From an uncultured Poribacteria bacterium (GTDB lineage Bacteria; Poribacteria; WGA-4E; WGA-3G): DNA of 64,000 nucleotides. The position numbers were made by a program, and so were the translations under genes. The notes beneath the pieces were generated by a model. The model was not told the DNA's origin. It did no database searches and saw nothing but the letters and a program-made list of their open reading frames with translations. Positions 50,841-59,505 of the stretch are shown here, one piece after another. Location of the stretch: positions 564,481-628,480 of the forward strand of contig OY282383.1 in the NCBI GenBank assembly GCA_958295855.1. Direction: 5' to 3'. The first letter of the stretch is position 1, and each line of letters begins with the position of its first letter.

Positions 50841-52346
50841 TCATACTTCTCTCCTGACAAAAATAAGAAATGTCCCTATAAAAAGAACGACATTAATCGT
50901 GAGCAGCAGAAACAGAGCGGGTAACGCTCTCTTTGCATTTATGCCTATACCACTTCGCTGAAAGTAAAACTGAGGCAGTATGTCCCAATCAATAGTGTCT
51001 TTGTCGGCGACGAACCAGAGTCGAGACTCGAATATCTTTTTGTCGAGAAAATAGCCAACGACTGCTTGTTGGTAACGTTGAACCGCTGTGAAAAAATCTT
51101 GAAGTCCATTTAGGTCGGTGCCTGTCCAGGCTTCAGTTGCTGCATCATACAAACCGACTGGGGAGAACTTCAGCAACATCCATTCCATGTTTGCGGGGCG
51201 TACATAAATCGTCTCCAGTGCAGGATTTCGGACTCGCCACACCCGGTCTGCTGTCTTGACAAGCTGTAGCCCGAGAAAGCGATGATAATCCTGCGCGTGA
51301 GGGACTTGCGGTTCGGATTCTTTAGAAAGCGTTTCATAGTGGAATCCTGTGTAGTAATTGAAATAGTGTAATGATGATGCATCGTCCTCATCTCCCCAGA
51401 AGCTGTAGCCCTTTCCTCCCAAGCCAAAGTCCCAGTCCTCCCCTGGTACAGAGTCATTCGCGAGGAACTGCTTCCGTTCTCTCTCAAATTCTTCCCATAT
51501 CTGTTTGATTTGGTTGTAAGCGGAAGTTTCCGTGTCCCCTTGTGGAGCCGTTTCAACAGCGGTAAGAATCATATTTGGATATACCAAGACTAAAAATCCC
51601 CAGACGAACATAGAGAGTATGAGGGCGGTACTCGTTCGGTGAGTCGCCGTTGAAATCAGCATACCGATGAGGTAGAACAGCGACAGATAGACAAGCGATG
51701 TAAAAACCACCCCGCCACTCCGAAGAAAATCATTGGTGCTCAGAGAAACCGAATTGGATGTCGTTAGCAAAATCAGCACGAGGAGGAAACTCATCAGTAG
51801 CGGGATAAGCAGACATATCATGGCACTCATGTATTTCGCAATTAGGATATGCCCGCGGCGAACAGGATGTGTCAGAACGAGGCGTAACGTACCCCGCTCA
51901 CGCTCCCCTGCAACAGCATCATAGGCAAAGACGAGTGCTAACAGACTGAGAACCACCTCAAAGATAAAAACAATATCGATTGAAGAGAAAATGTTAAGCA
52001 GCGGGTTATTTGATCCGTGTTTTCCAGCATTCCATAGTGATGGCACGTAAAAGTAATAGACTCCGAGTGAGTTCCCTAATCGTTTGTCCAAACCGACATT
52101 AAAAATGCTCAAAGGGTTTGGAGGCCGGTCAATGGACAAGCTGACTGCTGAATAAGTTTTTGTTTCCTCCAGATTCTTCCGATTCTTTTTAACAGCGGTG
52201 TTGTAACTTGCCAACCGCCTTTCATAGTCCTTAATAAGCACAGCGGTATTCGCAACCACAAGCAACAGCATAATAAAAACGGCTGCGGCGAAGCGGAATG
52301 TCATCAGATTGTCAAGGAGTTCTCGGCGGATGAGTGTTGTTAACAT
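50841..52346 (-). CDS. ABC-2 type permease B' (paralogue of B), first in operon
   Basis: A 501-residue permease: MLTTLIRRELLDNLMTFRFA, external loop with PPNPLSIFNVGLDKRLGNSL, coupling loop GERERGTLRLVLTHPVRRGH and terminal VRREV. No clear ribosome site precedes the ATG, and a palindromic element (52355-52420) lies immediately upstream. The promoter, and any upstream ATPase gene, may have been cut away. No ATP-binding subunit is encoded anywhere near, so the operon needs an ATPase from elsewhere. Confidence 0.8.
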   Translation of the reverse strand: MLTTLIRRELLDNLMTFRFAAAVFIMLLLVVANTAVLIKDYERRLASYNTAVKKNRKNLEETKTYSAVSLSIDRPPNPLSIFNVGLDKRLGNSLGVYYFYVPSLWNAGKHGSNNPLLNIFSSIDIVFIFEVVLSLLALVFAYDAVAGERERGTLRLVLTHPVRRGHILIAKYMSAMICLLIPLLMSFLLVLILLTTSNSVSLSTNDFLRSGGVVFTSLVYLSLFYLIGMLISTATHRTSTALILSMFVWGFLVLVYPNMILTAVETAPQGDTETSAYNQIKQIWEEFERERKQFLANDSVPGEDWDFGLGGKGYSFWGDEDDASSLHYFNYYTGFHYETLSKESEPQVPHAQDYHRFLGLQLVKTADRVWRVRNPALETIYVRPANMEWMLLKFSPVGLYDAATEAWTGTDLNGLQDFFTAVQRYQQAVVGYFLDKKIFESRLWFVADKDTIDWDILPQFYFQRSGIGINAKRALPALFLLLTINVVLFIGTFLIFVRREV

Positions 52347-52354
52347 TTTGGCGA

Positions 52355-52420
52355 AGCTTGCAAGCCAAGTTGTGCGCGAAAAGCAAACAACTTTTTTATT
52401 TCTTACATGACTTGCTAGTC
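52355..52420. repeat. AAGTTGT/ACAACTT element, long copy
   Basis: GCTTGCAAGCCAAGTTGTG, spacer, AACAACTTTTTTATTTCTTA, then ACTTGCTAGTC. Shares its core with the element that broke tnpB (6541-6581) and its full length with 54134-54199. Confidence 0.75.
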
Positions 52421-52530
52421 AAAAGTCGTTGTTGCCTAGTTCCAACCGTTACAGTTGTAGTTGTAACGCGGTGGTAGATGTCGTCGGAGATTTCTGATGC
52501 AAGGGCATTAACTCTTCCTTATTGTATTTG

Positions 52531-52546
52531 CCCCTGCTTTGCAGGG
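52531..52546. repeat. GGTAT-type palindrome
   Basis: CCCCTGCTTTGCAGGG followed by TTAATATCC. Confidence 0.6.
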
Positions 52547-52718
52547 TTAATATCCTTAATGGTTTTGCAAGTGTTGGTTTCCGTTCCTGTTTCGTATAAC
52601 TAATTATACGATACATACATCTAATTGTCAAGTTTACGTTTCCTATTTTAGCGAAGACCTGTTTTGTATAACTTCTATCTATACACACGCTTGGAGGCAT
52701 TTTTGTTTAGGGCAAAAT

Positions 52719-52735
52719 CCCCTGCTTTGCAGGGG
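52719..52735. repeat. GGTAT-type palindrome
   Basis: CCCCTGCTTTGCAGGGG, flanked by AAAAT and TAATTTCC. Confidence 0.6.
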
Positions 52736-52782
52736 TAATTTCCTTTATCGCCATGGCATAACGAAATGCCCTGGCGAGTTGC

Positions 52783-52830
52783 AAGATTTTTGTTAATCAA
52801 AAAGCGAAGATTTGATAAAATAGTTGATAA
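52783..52830 (+). promoter_or_regulatory. Probable promoter region shared with the DUF6785 gene
   Basis: AAGATTTT..TTAATCAAAAAG, then GAAGATTTGATAAAATAGTT. A closely similar block lies at 55828-55875. TAAAAT can serve as -10 with TTAATC 17 bases upstream. Confidence 0.4.
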
Positions 52831-52849
52831 GCATTCTTCGTTGTCAAAT

Positions 52850-52990
52850 TTGATCTTTCGTTAATTTGCCAGCGTCCGATAAGGCTGGAGTGGCTGATGA
52901 ATACCTTTGCGCTATGGGTATTTTCCCCTGCTTTGCAGGGGAAACCGATACCACCTGGAAAAATCGGAGCAGAAACCGAATTGATGAAAG
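52850..52990 (+). repeat. 141-bp duplicated segment, copy 1
   Basis: Nearly identical to 62193-62333, including a GGTAT-type palindrome at 52925-52941. It ends just before the ribosome site of the aldo/keto reductase. In the other copy the same DNA joins a transposase remnant. Confidence 0.8.
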
Positions 52991-53012
52991 AGCAGATATA
53001 GGAGCATTTGCT

Positions 53013-53972
53013 ATGGAATATACCTATCTAGGTCGAATTGGGCTACGGGTTAGCCGTCTCTGTCTCGGCACTGTCAATTTTGGGAGGCACGTATCCGAAG
53101 AAGATTCGTTTCCGGTGCTGAACCGGGCACTGCAAGCGGGCATTAACTTTTTCGATACCGCCAATTCTTATAACGAGGGTTTAACGGAGACGATTATTGG
53201 AAACTGGTTGGTGCAGGATAAAAGTCGCCGCGGCCAGATTGTTCTGGCAACCAAAGTGTATAGTCAGACAGGTGACGGACCCAATGACGGTCGCCTGTCT
53301 GCGTATCACATCCGTCGAGCGTGCGAAGCCAGTCTACGCCGTCTGCAAACCGACCACATTGACCTGTACCAGATGCACCATATTGATCGTCGTACGCCCT
53401 GGGATGAGATTTGGCAAGCGATGGAGCAATTGGTGCGGGAAGGCAAAATTCTGTACGTGGGCAGTAGCAACTTTGCGGGGTGGCATATTGCACAAGCACA
53501 GGGCATCGCTACCCAACGCAATTTTCTTGGGCTCGTCTCAGAGCAGAGCATGTATAACCTCCGCAGTCGAACGATCGAACTTGAAGTCCTTCCCTGCTGC
53601 CGGGCCCTCGGGCTGGGGGTGATTCCGTATAGTCCGATGGGCGGAGGCTTGCTCTGTGGTGTGCTGGACAACCCAACCACCGGGCGGCGAGGCAGGGAGT
53701 CGCTCAGAAAAACCATCGAGACACATCGGCCACAACTACAGGCGTATGAAGCACTCTGCGCGTCGATCGGACAACCTCCAGCGAACGTCGCCTTGGCATG
53801 GGTGCTTAACAATCCAGACATTACAACGCCGATCATCGGCCCGCGGACGGTCGAACAACTTGCACAGAATCTATCCGCCTTGGAATTGCAGTTGGACGAT
53901 GAAACAGTGGCAAGCCTCGATGAAATTTGGGCGGGGCCTGGTGGCGAAGCACCGGAGGCGTATGCGTGGTAG
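53013..53972 (+). CDS. Aldo/keto reductase
   Basis: A 319-residue NADPH-dependent oxidoreductase of the aldo/keto reductase superfamily, YajO/Tas-like. Seen: MEYTYLGRIGLRVSRLCLGT, the catalytic Asp and Tyr in FFDTANSYNEG, the Lys in LATKVYS, the His in IDLYQMHHID, and IGPRTVEQLAQNLSAL for cofactor binding. The start is ATG 53013 with ATAGGAGC 9 bases upstream; the long upstream frame is encoded by the duplicated repeat and is rejected. It heads a cluster with a sulfatase, a DUF6785 protein and a PhyH oxygenase on the same strand, suggesting breakdown of a sulfated or modified carbohydrate. Confidence 0.9.
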   Translation: MEYTYLGRIGLRVSRLCLGTVNFGRHVSEEDSFPVLNRALQAGINFFDTANSYNEGLTETIIGNWLVQDKSRRGQIVLATKVYSQTGDGPNDGRLSAYHIRRACEASLRRLQTDHIDLYQMHHIDRRTPWDEIWQAMEQLVREGKILYVGSSNFAGWHIAQAQGIATQRNFLGLVSEQSMYNLRSRTIELEVLPCCRALGLGVIPYSPMGGGLLCGVLDNPTTGRRGRESLRKTIETHRPQLQAYEALCASIGQPPANVALAWVLNNPDITTPIIGPRTVEQLAQNLSALELQLDDETVASLDEIWAGPGGEAPEAYAW

Positions 53973-54005
53973 GCCACGGTGAGAGAAATCCTCATAAGGA
54001 TATTA

Positions 54006-54022
54006 CCCCTGCAAAGCAGGGG
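54006..54022. repeat. GGTAT-type palindrome
   Basis: CCCCTGCAAAGCAGGGG with GGATATTA before and CAAATAC after. Confidence 0.65.
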
Positions 54023-54084
54023 CAAATACAATCCCGACAATTACACCCACATTTTGTCGAATGCACGTCGCATTTGGGCGCAGT

Positions 54085-54119
54085 GGTATATTACCCCTGC
54101 AAAGCAGGGGAAACCGATA
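54085..54119. repeat. GGTAT-type palindrome, full element
   Basis: Core CCCCTGCAAAGCAGGGG at 54094-54110 with outer arms GGTATATT and CGATACC, one of the clearest complete copies. Confidence 0.7.
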
Positions 54120-54133
54120 CCATTACGCCGCAA

Positions 54134-54199
54134 AGCTTGCAAGCCAAGTTGTGAATTTTAATGAACAACTTTTTTATTTCTTGCATTACTTGCTAGTCA
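54134..54199. repeat. AAGTTGT/ACAACTT element, long copy
   Basis: Matches 52355-52420 over its whole length; it lies just upstream of the sulfatase gene and may also act as a terminator in the plus direction. Confidence 0.7.
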
Positions 54200-54257
54200 A
54201 ATCAAGAGGCATATAGCTCTTGCTATGCCGCGATAGAACAACGAAAAGGAGTAAAAA

Positions 54258-55757
54258 ATGAAAAAACGTCCAAATATCCTTTGGTACTGTACAGACCAGC
54301 AACGCTTCGACACCATCGGGGCGTTAGGAAATCCGCATATCCACACGCCGAGACTCGACGAATTTGTACGTCAGTCGGTCACATTCACCCACGCCTATTG
54401 CCAATCGCCCATCTGCACACCCTCTCGCGCGAGTTTTATGACAGGCATGTATCCTTCAGCTGTGAGTGTCACTGGCAACGGCAACCCGGTTTTTCCCGAA
54501 TATTACGAAGACCGGCTGATTTCGCATGCCCTCGCTCAAGATGGTTATGACTGCGGGTTGATTGGCAAACTCCACCTCGCAAGTGCCTTTGATGCACAAG
54601 AACACCGTGTGAACGATGGATACCGCTACTTCCAATATAGCCACGACCACGGAAAGCCGAACGCATTCGGACACGAATACGCAGATTGGCTGCGCGCACA
54701 AGGTGTCACTCCTGAAACGTTGATAGCAGAGAAGGCAGCCTCCCAAAGGTATCCGAACAGGACTAGACGTGTGCAAGAACCGACTCCGGATCTTGACAAT
54801 GTCCCTCCTCATCTCCACCAGACTTATTGGTGCACGGAAAAATCGATTGAATTTATTGGGAAAAATCGTCGAAAAAATCAACCGTGGCTGCTTAGCATCA
54901 ACCCCTTTGATCCGCATCCGCCGTTTGACGCACCTTGGGAGTATTATCGGCGGTATGAACCGGAAACATTGCCCGGCCCACATTTTCAGGAAAGTGACAT
55001 CAACTTTCAGTCGACATTGACAGATGCAGGTATTGATTTCCAGTCTCAGGCGAAACCGCCTGCAGCGTGGGACGACAAGCGGATGCAAGCGTCTTATTAT
55101 GCTATGATTGAACACCTCGACGATGAGTTCGGACGTATACTTGACTATCTCGATGCCGAAGGCCTCCGTGAAGACACAATCGTCATCTTCACTTCCGACC
55201 ACGGGGAAGCACTCGGAGACCACGGTTTGGTATACAAAGGGTGCCGTTTTTACGAAGGGTCCGTACGGGTGCCGCTCATCATTTCATGGCCGGGTTCCTC
55301 AACTGTTGCTGGGGAGGGGCAGCACTTCTTGCAGGACGTTCAAAGCGATGCTCTTGTTGAACTGCTTGATATCGTCCCTACCCTGTACGATGTGTTGGGT
55401 GTAGACATACCGTACTATGTGCAGGGCAGATCGCTCGCGCCGCTCTTGCGCGGTGATGTCCCCGCTGACACCCATCGCGAGGCGGTTCGTTGTGAATTTT
55501 TCGGGGCACTTGCAACGCCGAACCAGACGCATGCCACGATGTACCGGGACCGACGATGGAAACTTGTCGCCTACCACATGAAAGGGCATCAAAAAGGGAT
55601 TTGCGAACTCTATGATTTGGAAAATGATCCTTGGGAACACAATAATCTCTCCGAGCACCCCGATTATCAGGCCATCAAGTGGGAACTGATGCAAAAGAGT
55701 TTCGACGCGACCGTCTATGCACACCCTCAGATGATACCCCGAGTCGCTTCGCACTAG
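54258..55757 (+). CDS. Sulfatase (formylglycine-dependent arylsulfatase family)
   Basis: A 499-residue hydrolase that removes sulfate esters, probably from carbohydrates. The signature CTPSRASFMTGMYPS carries the Cys converted to formylglycine by a maturase. Metal-binding residues are in NILWYCTDQQR and FTSDHGEALGDHG, and the HDHG and HPPFDAPWEYY regions fit. No signal peptide is seen at the N-terminus (MKKRPNILWYCTDQQRFDT), so it may act in the cytoplasm. AAAAGGAGT precedes the ATG. No sulfatase maturase is present in the window. Confidence 0.92.
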   Translation: MKKRPNILWYCTDQQRFDTIGALGNPHIHTPRLDEFVRQSVTFTHAYCQSPICTPSRASFMTGMYPSAVSVTGNGNPVFPEYYEDRLISHALAQDGYDCGLIGKLHLASAFDAQEHRVNDGYRYFQYSHDHGKPNAFGHEYADWLRAQGVTPETLIAEKAASQRYPNRTRRVQEPTPDLDNVPPHLHQTYWCTEKSIEFIGKNRRKNQPWLLSINPFDPHPPFDAPWEYYRRYEPETLPGPHFQESDINFQSTLTDAGIDFQSQAKPPAAWDDKRMQASYYAMIEHLDDEFGRILDYLDAEGLREDTIVIFTSDHGEALGDHGLVYKGCRFYEGSVRVPLIISWPGSSTVAGEGQHFLQDVQSDALVELLDIVPTLYDVLGVDIPYYVQGRSLAPLLRGDVPADTHREAVRCEFFGALATPNQTHATMYRDRRWKLVAYHMKGHQKGICELYDLENDPWEHNNLSEHPDYQAIKWELMQKSFDATVYAHPQMIPRVASH

Positions 55758-55799
55758 CAAAACCGATCTTTCATCTGACTTTGGCGTAATGGTATTCTT

Positions 55800-55814
55800 C
55801 CCTGCTTTGCAGGG
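55800..55814. repeat. GGTAT-type palindrome
   Basis: CCCTGCTTTGCAGGG preceded by TGGTATTCTT and followed by CAAATACT. Confidence 0.65.
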
Positions 55815-55827
55815 CAAATACTAGTGG

Positions 55828-55875
55828 TAAGATTTTCCTTAATCAAAAAGGGAAGATTTGTTAAAATGGTTTACA
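55828..55875 (+). promoter_or_regulatory. Probable promoter region of the DUF6785 gene
   Basis: AAGATTTTCCTTAATCAAAA, then GAAGATTTGTTAAAATGGTT. Strongly similar to 52783-52830 before the aldo/keto reductase. Confidence 0.4.
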
Positions 55876-55916
55876 AAGATTCTTAGCTGCCAGAGATAAA
55901 GCAACGGGGGAAACAG

Positions 55917-57830
55917 ATGCGCGTGAGGGCGGTTCTGATCGGCTTGGCGTTAGTCATTATACAAACAGCAATTACGCCCTATAACGACTACTACCTCCAA
56001 GGGACAGATATCTCCGGAAATCATTTCCCTTTGGGGGCAGTATTTACACTGATTTTTCTCACGTTAGTCGTCAATCCCATTTTGAAGAAGGCATTTCCTC
56101 CAGGGGTGCTAACGTCGGCGGAGTTAATGGTAGTCTGGGTAATGATGGGGGTCAGCTCAGCGATTCCATCGAAAGGTATGATAGGTTACTTACTGCCCTA
56201 TTTGGCGGCCCCGGTCTATTTTGCGACACCTGAAAACGAATGGGCAGAAACGCTTCACCCCCACTTCCCCGAATGGCTCATCGTGTGGGATGAACGCGCC
56301 GTTACCGATTTCTATGAGGGCCAGGCACCTGTTCCTTGGGTACTTTGGGCAAAACCGCTCCTGGTTTGGACAGTTTTCATCCTCTTGCTCTATGCTCTGA
56401 TAATCTGTGTATCAATTGTGTTACGGAAACAGTGGATCGAACGCGAGCGGTTTATCTTTCCGCTCGTTACTGTGCCCGTAGAGATGGTTCAACAAACCTC
56501 AACGCAAGGGAGGCTGAGCGGTCTTTTCACGAATCGACTCGTATGGGTGGGGTTCGGGCTCGCCGCCGCATATCATTTGCTCAACGGACTGCACGAGTAT
56601 TTCCCTGCACTCCCCTCCATCCCGAATCGGTATGACCTGTACACCCCGTTCACGGAACGCCCGTGGATTGTGATGGGGTGGTGGCCCCAATTTCGGTTTT
56701 TTCTCTATTTCTCTGTTATCGGTATAACCTACTTTCTCGCCATGGAGGTGTCGTTCAGTTGCTGGTTTTTCTTTTTGTTCTTCAAGCTGCAGTACATCAT
56801 TATCAACGCCTTTGCTATTCCTATCAGCCCGTGGATTTGCGCGAGAGGCCAGACGATGGCGGCTTATGTGGTGATGGTGCTCGCTTTCCTGCTTAACAGT
56901 CGCGCCCATATAAAAGACCTCCTGAGGCGAACATTTCTGGCATCCACTACCTCCACAACCATCGACGATTCAGGTGAAGTATTGCCGTATAGATGGGCAG
57001 TTCTTGGAACAATCTTCAGTTTTCTCCTGCTTGCTTTTCTCTGTGTCTACGCCGGGATGTCGCTTTGGGTCGCTTGTAGCATCATTGCGCTGTTCGTGAT
57101 TGCTTCTACCGCGCTGTCGTGGATGGTGGTGAACGGGGGGATGTTACTCATCCAGGCACCGATGTATCCTGTAGAATACTTCGAGATTGTTGCAGGCTCA
57201 AGAATCATCAACGCAAACAGTTTGTCACTCTTAGGGTTTCAGCGGGTAATGATGCGCGACTGGGGCGGCATTCTGATGCCGGGCGTTCTGCACGGATTCA
57301 AAGCGGCAGACCCGCTTCGATTAAATCGCAGAAGCGTCCTCGGCGCGATGGTACTTGCGATTGTTGTCGCTATCGGCGTTTCCTACGCCGCATCGCTGCC
57401 CTTGATTTATGAAAAAGGTGGCTTAAATCTGCAAAGGGGCCCTTTCGTCGGCGCACCGAGATACTTCAATCATATCGTCTCACTGATTCAGTATCCGAAA
57501 GATGCGAAATTGGGAGAGGCGTATAGTATGATTTTAGGGGTCGGCATCACCGCCTTTCTACTGATTATGCAGCGTCAATTTATGTGGTGGCAACTCCATC
57601 CGATTGGATATGTGATGGGGGCAGTTTACTCCTCCTATTTCCTCTGGTCCTGTATGTTTATCGGCTGGTTTTTGAAGTATTTGGCACTGAAATCAGGCGG
57701 CCTCGGATCCTATCGTAGGTTTCGACCGTTGTTTATGGGCTTGATCATTGGCGAGTTTGGCATCGTAGGGGTTTGGATGGTGCTCGGGATGTTTACCGGT
57801 GTCAATTACCAGAACGCCTTACCGGGGTGA
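55917..57830 (+). CDS. DUF6785/DUF6784 family membrane protein
   Basis: A 637-residue integral membrane protein with about 14 hydrophobic segments. LTSAELMVVWVMMGVSSAIP and the AAPVYFATPENEWAETLHPH region are characteristic of the DUF6785 family; the C-terminal half fits DUF6784. The architecture resembles oligopeptide-transporter-like permeases, so uptake of a metabolite is plausible but unproven. GGGGGAAACAG precedes the ATG. It lies between the sulfatase and a PhyH oxygenase; a transporter for the sulfatase substrate or product would fit. Confidence 0.75.
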   Translation: MRVRAVLIGLALVIIQTAITPYNDYYLQGTDISGNHFPLGAVFTLIFLTLVVNPILKKAFPPGVLTSAELMVVWVMMGVSSAIPSKGMIGYLLPYLAAPVYFATPENEWAETLHPHFPEWLIVWDERAVTDFYEGQAPVPWVLWAKPLLVWTVFILLLYALIICVSIVLRKQWIERERFIFPLVTVPVEMVQQTSTQGRLSGLFTNRLVWVGFGLAAAYHLLNGLHEYFPALPSIPNRYDLYTPFTERPWIVMGWWPQFRFFLYFSVIGITYFLAMEVSFSCWFFFLFFKLQYIIINAFAIPISPWICARGQTMAAYVVMVLAFLLNSRAHIKDLLRRTFLASTTSTTIDDSGEVLPYRWAVLGTIFSFLLLAFLCVYAGMSLWVACSIIALFVIASTALSWMVVNGGMLLIQAPMYPVEYFEIVAGSRIINANSLSLLGFQRVMMRDWGGILMPGVLHGFKAADPLRLNRRSVLGAMVLAIVVAIGVSYAASLPLIYEKGGLNLQRGPFVGAPRYFNHIVSLIQYPKDAKLGEAYSMILGVGITAFLLIMQRQFMWWQLHPIGYVMGAVYSSYFLWSCMFIGWFLKYLALKSGGLGSYRRFRPLFMGLIIGEFGIVGVWMVLGMFTGVNYQNALPG

Positions 57831-57884
57831 TTTTTGACTGCTTAAACATGTCGCAACAACGTGGCATCGGGGGACAGGCATTTA

Positions 57885-57900
57885 CCCCTGCTTGCAGGGG
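57885..57900. repeat. GGTAT-type palindrome, degenerate
   Basis: CCCCTGCTTGCAGGGG, 44 bases before the PhyH start. Confidence 0.55.
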
Positions 57901-57943
57901 CAGATGTCCTCTACAAACCCCGCCCACAAAAGGAGATGAGCTG

Positions 57944-58840
57944 ATGACACATCAAGAAATCAAGACAGCTTATGAACGTGATGGTTACGTGGCGGTGAGA
58001 GACATTATTGATGTCCGAGATCTAGCTCCAATCCGCGACTTCATCAAGGCGAAGGTTGATGCATATAGCCGTGAATTGTATAGTGAAGGCAAACTATCGT
58101 CGCGTTACGAAGACGAGCCCTTTGAACGACGCTATGCTGCCATCTGCCAAGAGTTGGACATACTGCCTCGTAACTGGAATTTTGGTGCCTTCGGCCTCGA
58201 GTTTTATGATCTCTACAACCTCCCCGGTGTTCTTAGTGTGCTTCGCCTTCTCTTGGGTCCCGAAGTCTCGAATATCGGCACGCCTGCTTTAAGGACAAAA
58301 CTCCCCGGAAGCGTGATTACCTCGTTCCCGTGGCACCAAGACAGCCAATATCTGGACCAGGGAACCATCGGGAAGAAGGAAAAACACACAGGACATCTCC
58401 ACATGGTGACGGTGTGGGTACCGCTTGTCGAAGCGACAATCGAAAATGGGTGTTGCTGGGTTATTCCCGGCAGCCACCGCTGGGGCTTATTGGACGGTGC
58501 ACGGGGAGCAGATTCAAACGTCCGGATGGAGGCGGATGTCGAAGCCCGTGGCACCCCAGTGCCCATCCCCCTTAAACCTGGCGGTGCGCTGTTCATGTCG
58601 AATCTTTGCGTCCATACCAGCAAAGTGAACATGACTCAGGAATCCCGCTGGAGCATCGACTTCCGCTACTTTCCTACGCCCGACCGGGCTGACTTGACTG
58701 TCGCGCAGCACAAGGCCGCTGAATTCGTGCAAAACAAAGCTCTAGCAGGCGGTAGGGTACCGCTCATCGTACTCACTAAAGAGCACAAACCGACCTGGGA
58801 GGAGTGGGAGGCACAGGTCTTGGAGCAGAGAAGAAAGTGA
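57944..58840 (+). CDS. Phytanoyl-CoA dioxygenase (PhyH) family protein
   Basis: A 298-residue Fe(II)/2-oxoglutarate oxygenase. Start MTHQEIKTAYERDGYVAVRD; iron ligands HxD in SFPWHQDSQYL and the distal His in MSNLCVHTSKVN; WVPLVEATIENGCCWVIPGS is a core family strand. AAAGGAGATG precedes the ATG at 57944; the open frame upstream is repeat sequence. Only distantly similar to the PhyH gene at 12581, so an independent family member. Substrate unknown; the neighbouring sulfatase and reductase suggest small-molecule or carbohydrate catabolism. Confidence 0.88.
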   Translation: MTHQEIKTAYERDGYVAVRDIIDVRDLAPIRDFIKAKVDAYSRELYSEGKLSSRYEDEPFERRYAAICQELDILPRNWNFGAFGLEFYDLYNLPGVLSVLRLLLGPEVSNIGTPALRTKLPGSVITSFPWHQDSQYLDQGTIGKKEKHTGHLHMVTVWVPLVEATIENGCCWVIPGSHRWGLLDGARGADSNVRMEADVEARGTPVPIPLKPGGALFMSNLCVHTSKVNMTQESRWSIDFRYFPTPDRADLTVAQHKAAEFVQNKALAGGRVPLIVLTKEHKPTWEEWEAQVLEQRRK

Positions 58841-58884
58841 ATGTGCTGATGGCCAAGCGATTCAATGATGCCAAGGAAGGGAAA

Positions 58885-58923
58885 GGTGGAAGGAGAGGGG
58901 TTCGCCTCTCCACGCTTCCACCC
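58885..58923. terminator. Hairpin between convergent genes
   Basis: GGTGGAAGGAGAGG and CCTCTCCACGCTTCCACC form a long stem around GGTTCG. No T-run follows, so a structural barrier or weak bidirectional terminator between the PhyH gene and the next minus-strand gene. Confidence 0.45.
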
Positions 58924-58974
58924 TTCCAATCTGCCACTTGCACCCGCAAGGGGAGGCATCTTGCGTAAGTCTTA

Positions 58975-59487
58975 TCAAAAATAGGCATGTATGCCTGCCC
59001 CTACGTAAACACCAGCCAGCCCTTTAGATTGAGAGCCGGCTTTTTCTCTGCCAAATCCTTGACCAATTCCCACGTTCAAGCCGAGAGGAATCCCCCCAAG
59101 TGAAAACACAAGTTCGCCGCCAAAAGCGAGGCCACCTGCTAAGGTCGTGGTAAGGAGCTCTTGTTCTGTTTTATATTGCCAGCCACCTTCTAAAGTGAAA
59201 TACAGTCGGGCTATGTTCCATCTGCTTTGGTGCTCGAATATGGCATACGAAACACCGGCACCTAACATATGATCACTCTCCTCATCAGTGAGAACAAAAC
59301 GTCCAACGGTTTGAAGATAGATGGGTGCGAGTCCGGTATAGCGAAAACTTATGCCACCAAATGCGGGGGTAGCACCTTGAAGTCCGATACCGAAACTTTT
59401 GGTGAGGTTAGTTTCTTGTGCCTGCGCCGAGAAACTGAAGGCTATCCCTAAAAAGAGACAAATCAGGCAAAAAATTGAGCGGGTCAT
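58975..59487 (-). CDS. Outer-membrane beta-barrel-like protein
   Basis: A 170-residue exported protein. The signal peptide (LICLFLGIAFSFSAQAQ) is followed by alternating polar/hydrophobic strands rich in Gly and aromatic residues (FGIGLQGATPAFGGISFRY, LYFTLEGGWQYKTE), ending in Phe as outer-membrane barrels do (AGIHAYF). Eight strands would fit the length. Function unknown. The start at 59487 has AAAGGAG upstream. It is followed upstream on the same strand by the FG-GAP lipoprotein, probably one transcript. Confidence 0.65.
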   Translation of the reverse strand: MTRSIFCLICLFLGIAFSFSAQAQETNLTKSFGIGLQGATPAFGGISFRYTGLAPIYLQTVGRFVLTDEESDHMLGAGVSYAIFEHQSRWNIARLYFTLEGGWQYKTEQELLTTTLAGGLAFGGELVFSLGGIPLGLNVGIGQGFGREKAGSQSKGLAGVYVGAGIHAYF

Positions 59488-59505
59488 CACTTTTCTCCTT
59501 TTTGT

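Larger units (their letters stand above)
52347..52849. other. Repeat-rich gap between the permease operon and the aldo/keto reductase
   Basis: Holds the long AAGTTGT/ACAACTT element (52355-52420), two CCCCTGCTTTGCAGGG(G) palindromes (52531-52546 and 52719-52735) and AT-rich sequence. No gene. Confidence 0.6.

Noticed and set aside
52866..53012. Longer N-terminus for the aldo/keto reductase
   Set aside because: The upstream frame is the duplicated 141-bp segment; the family start and a ribosome site agree on ATG 53013.
57885..57900. Intrinsic terminator after the DUF6785 gene
   Set aside because: The hairpin lacks a T-run and belongs to the dispersed palindrome family.
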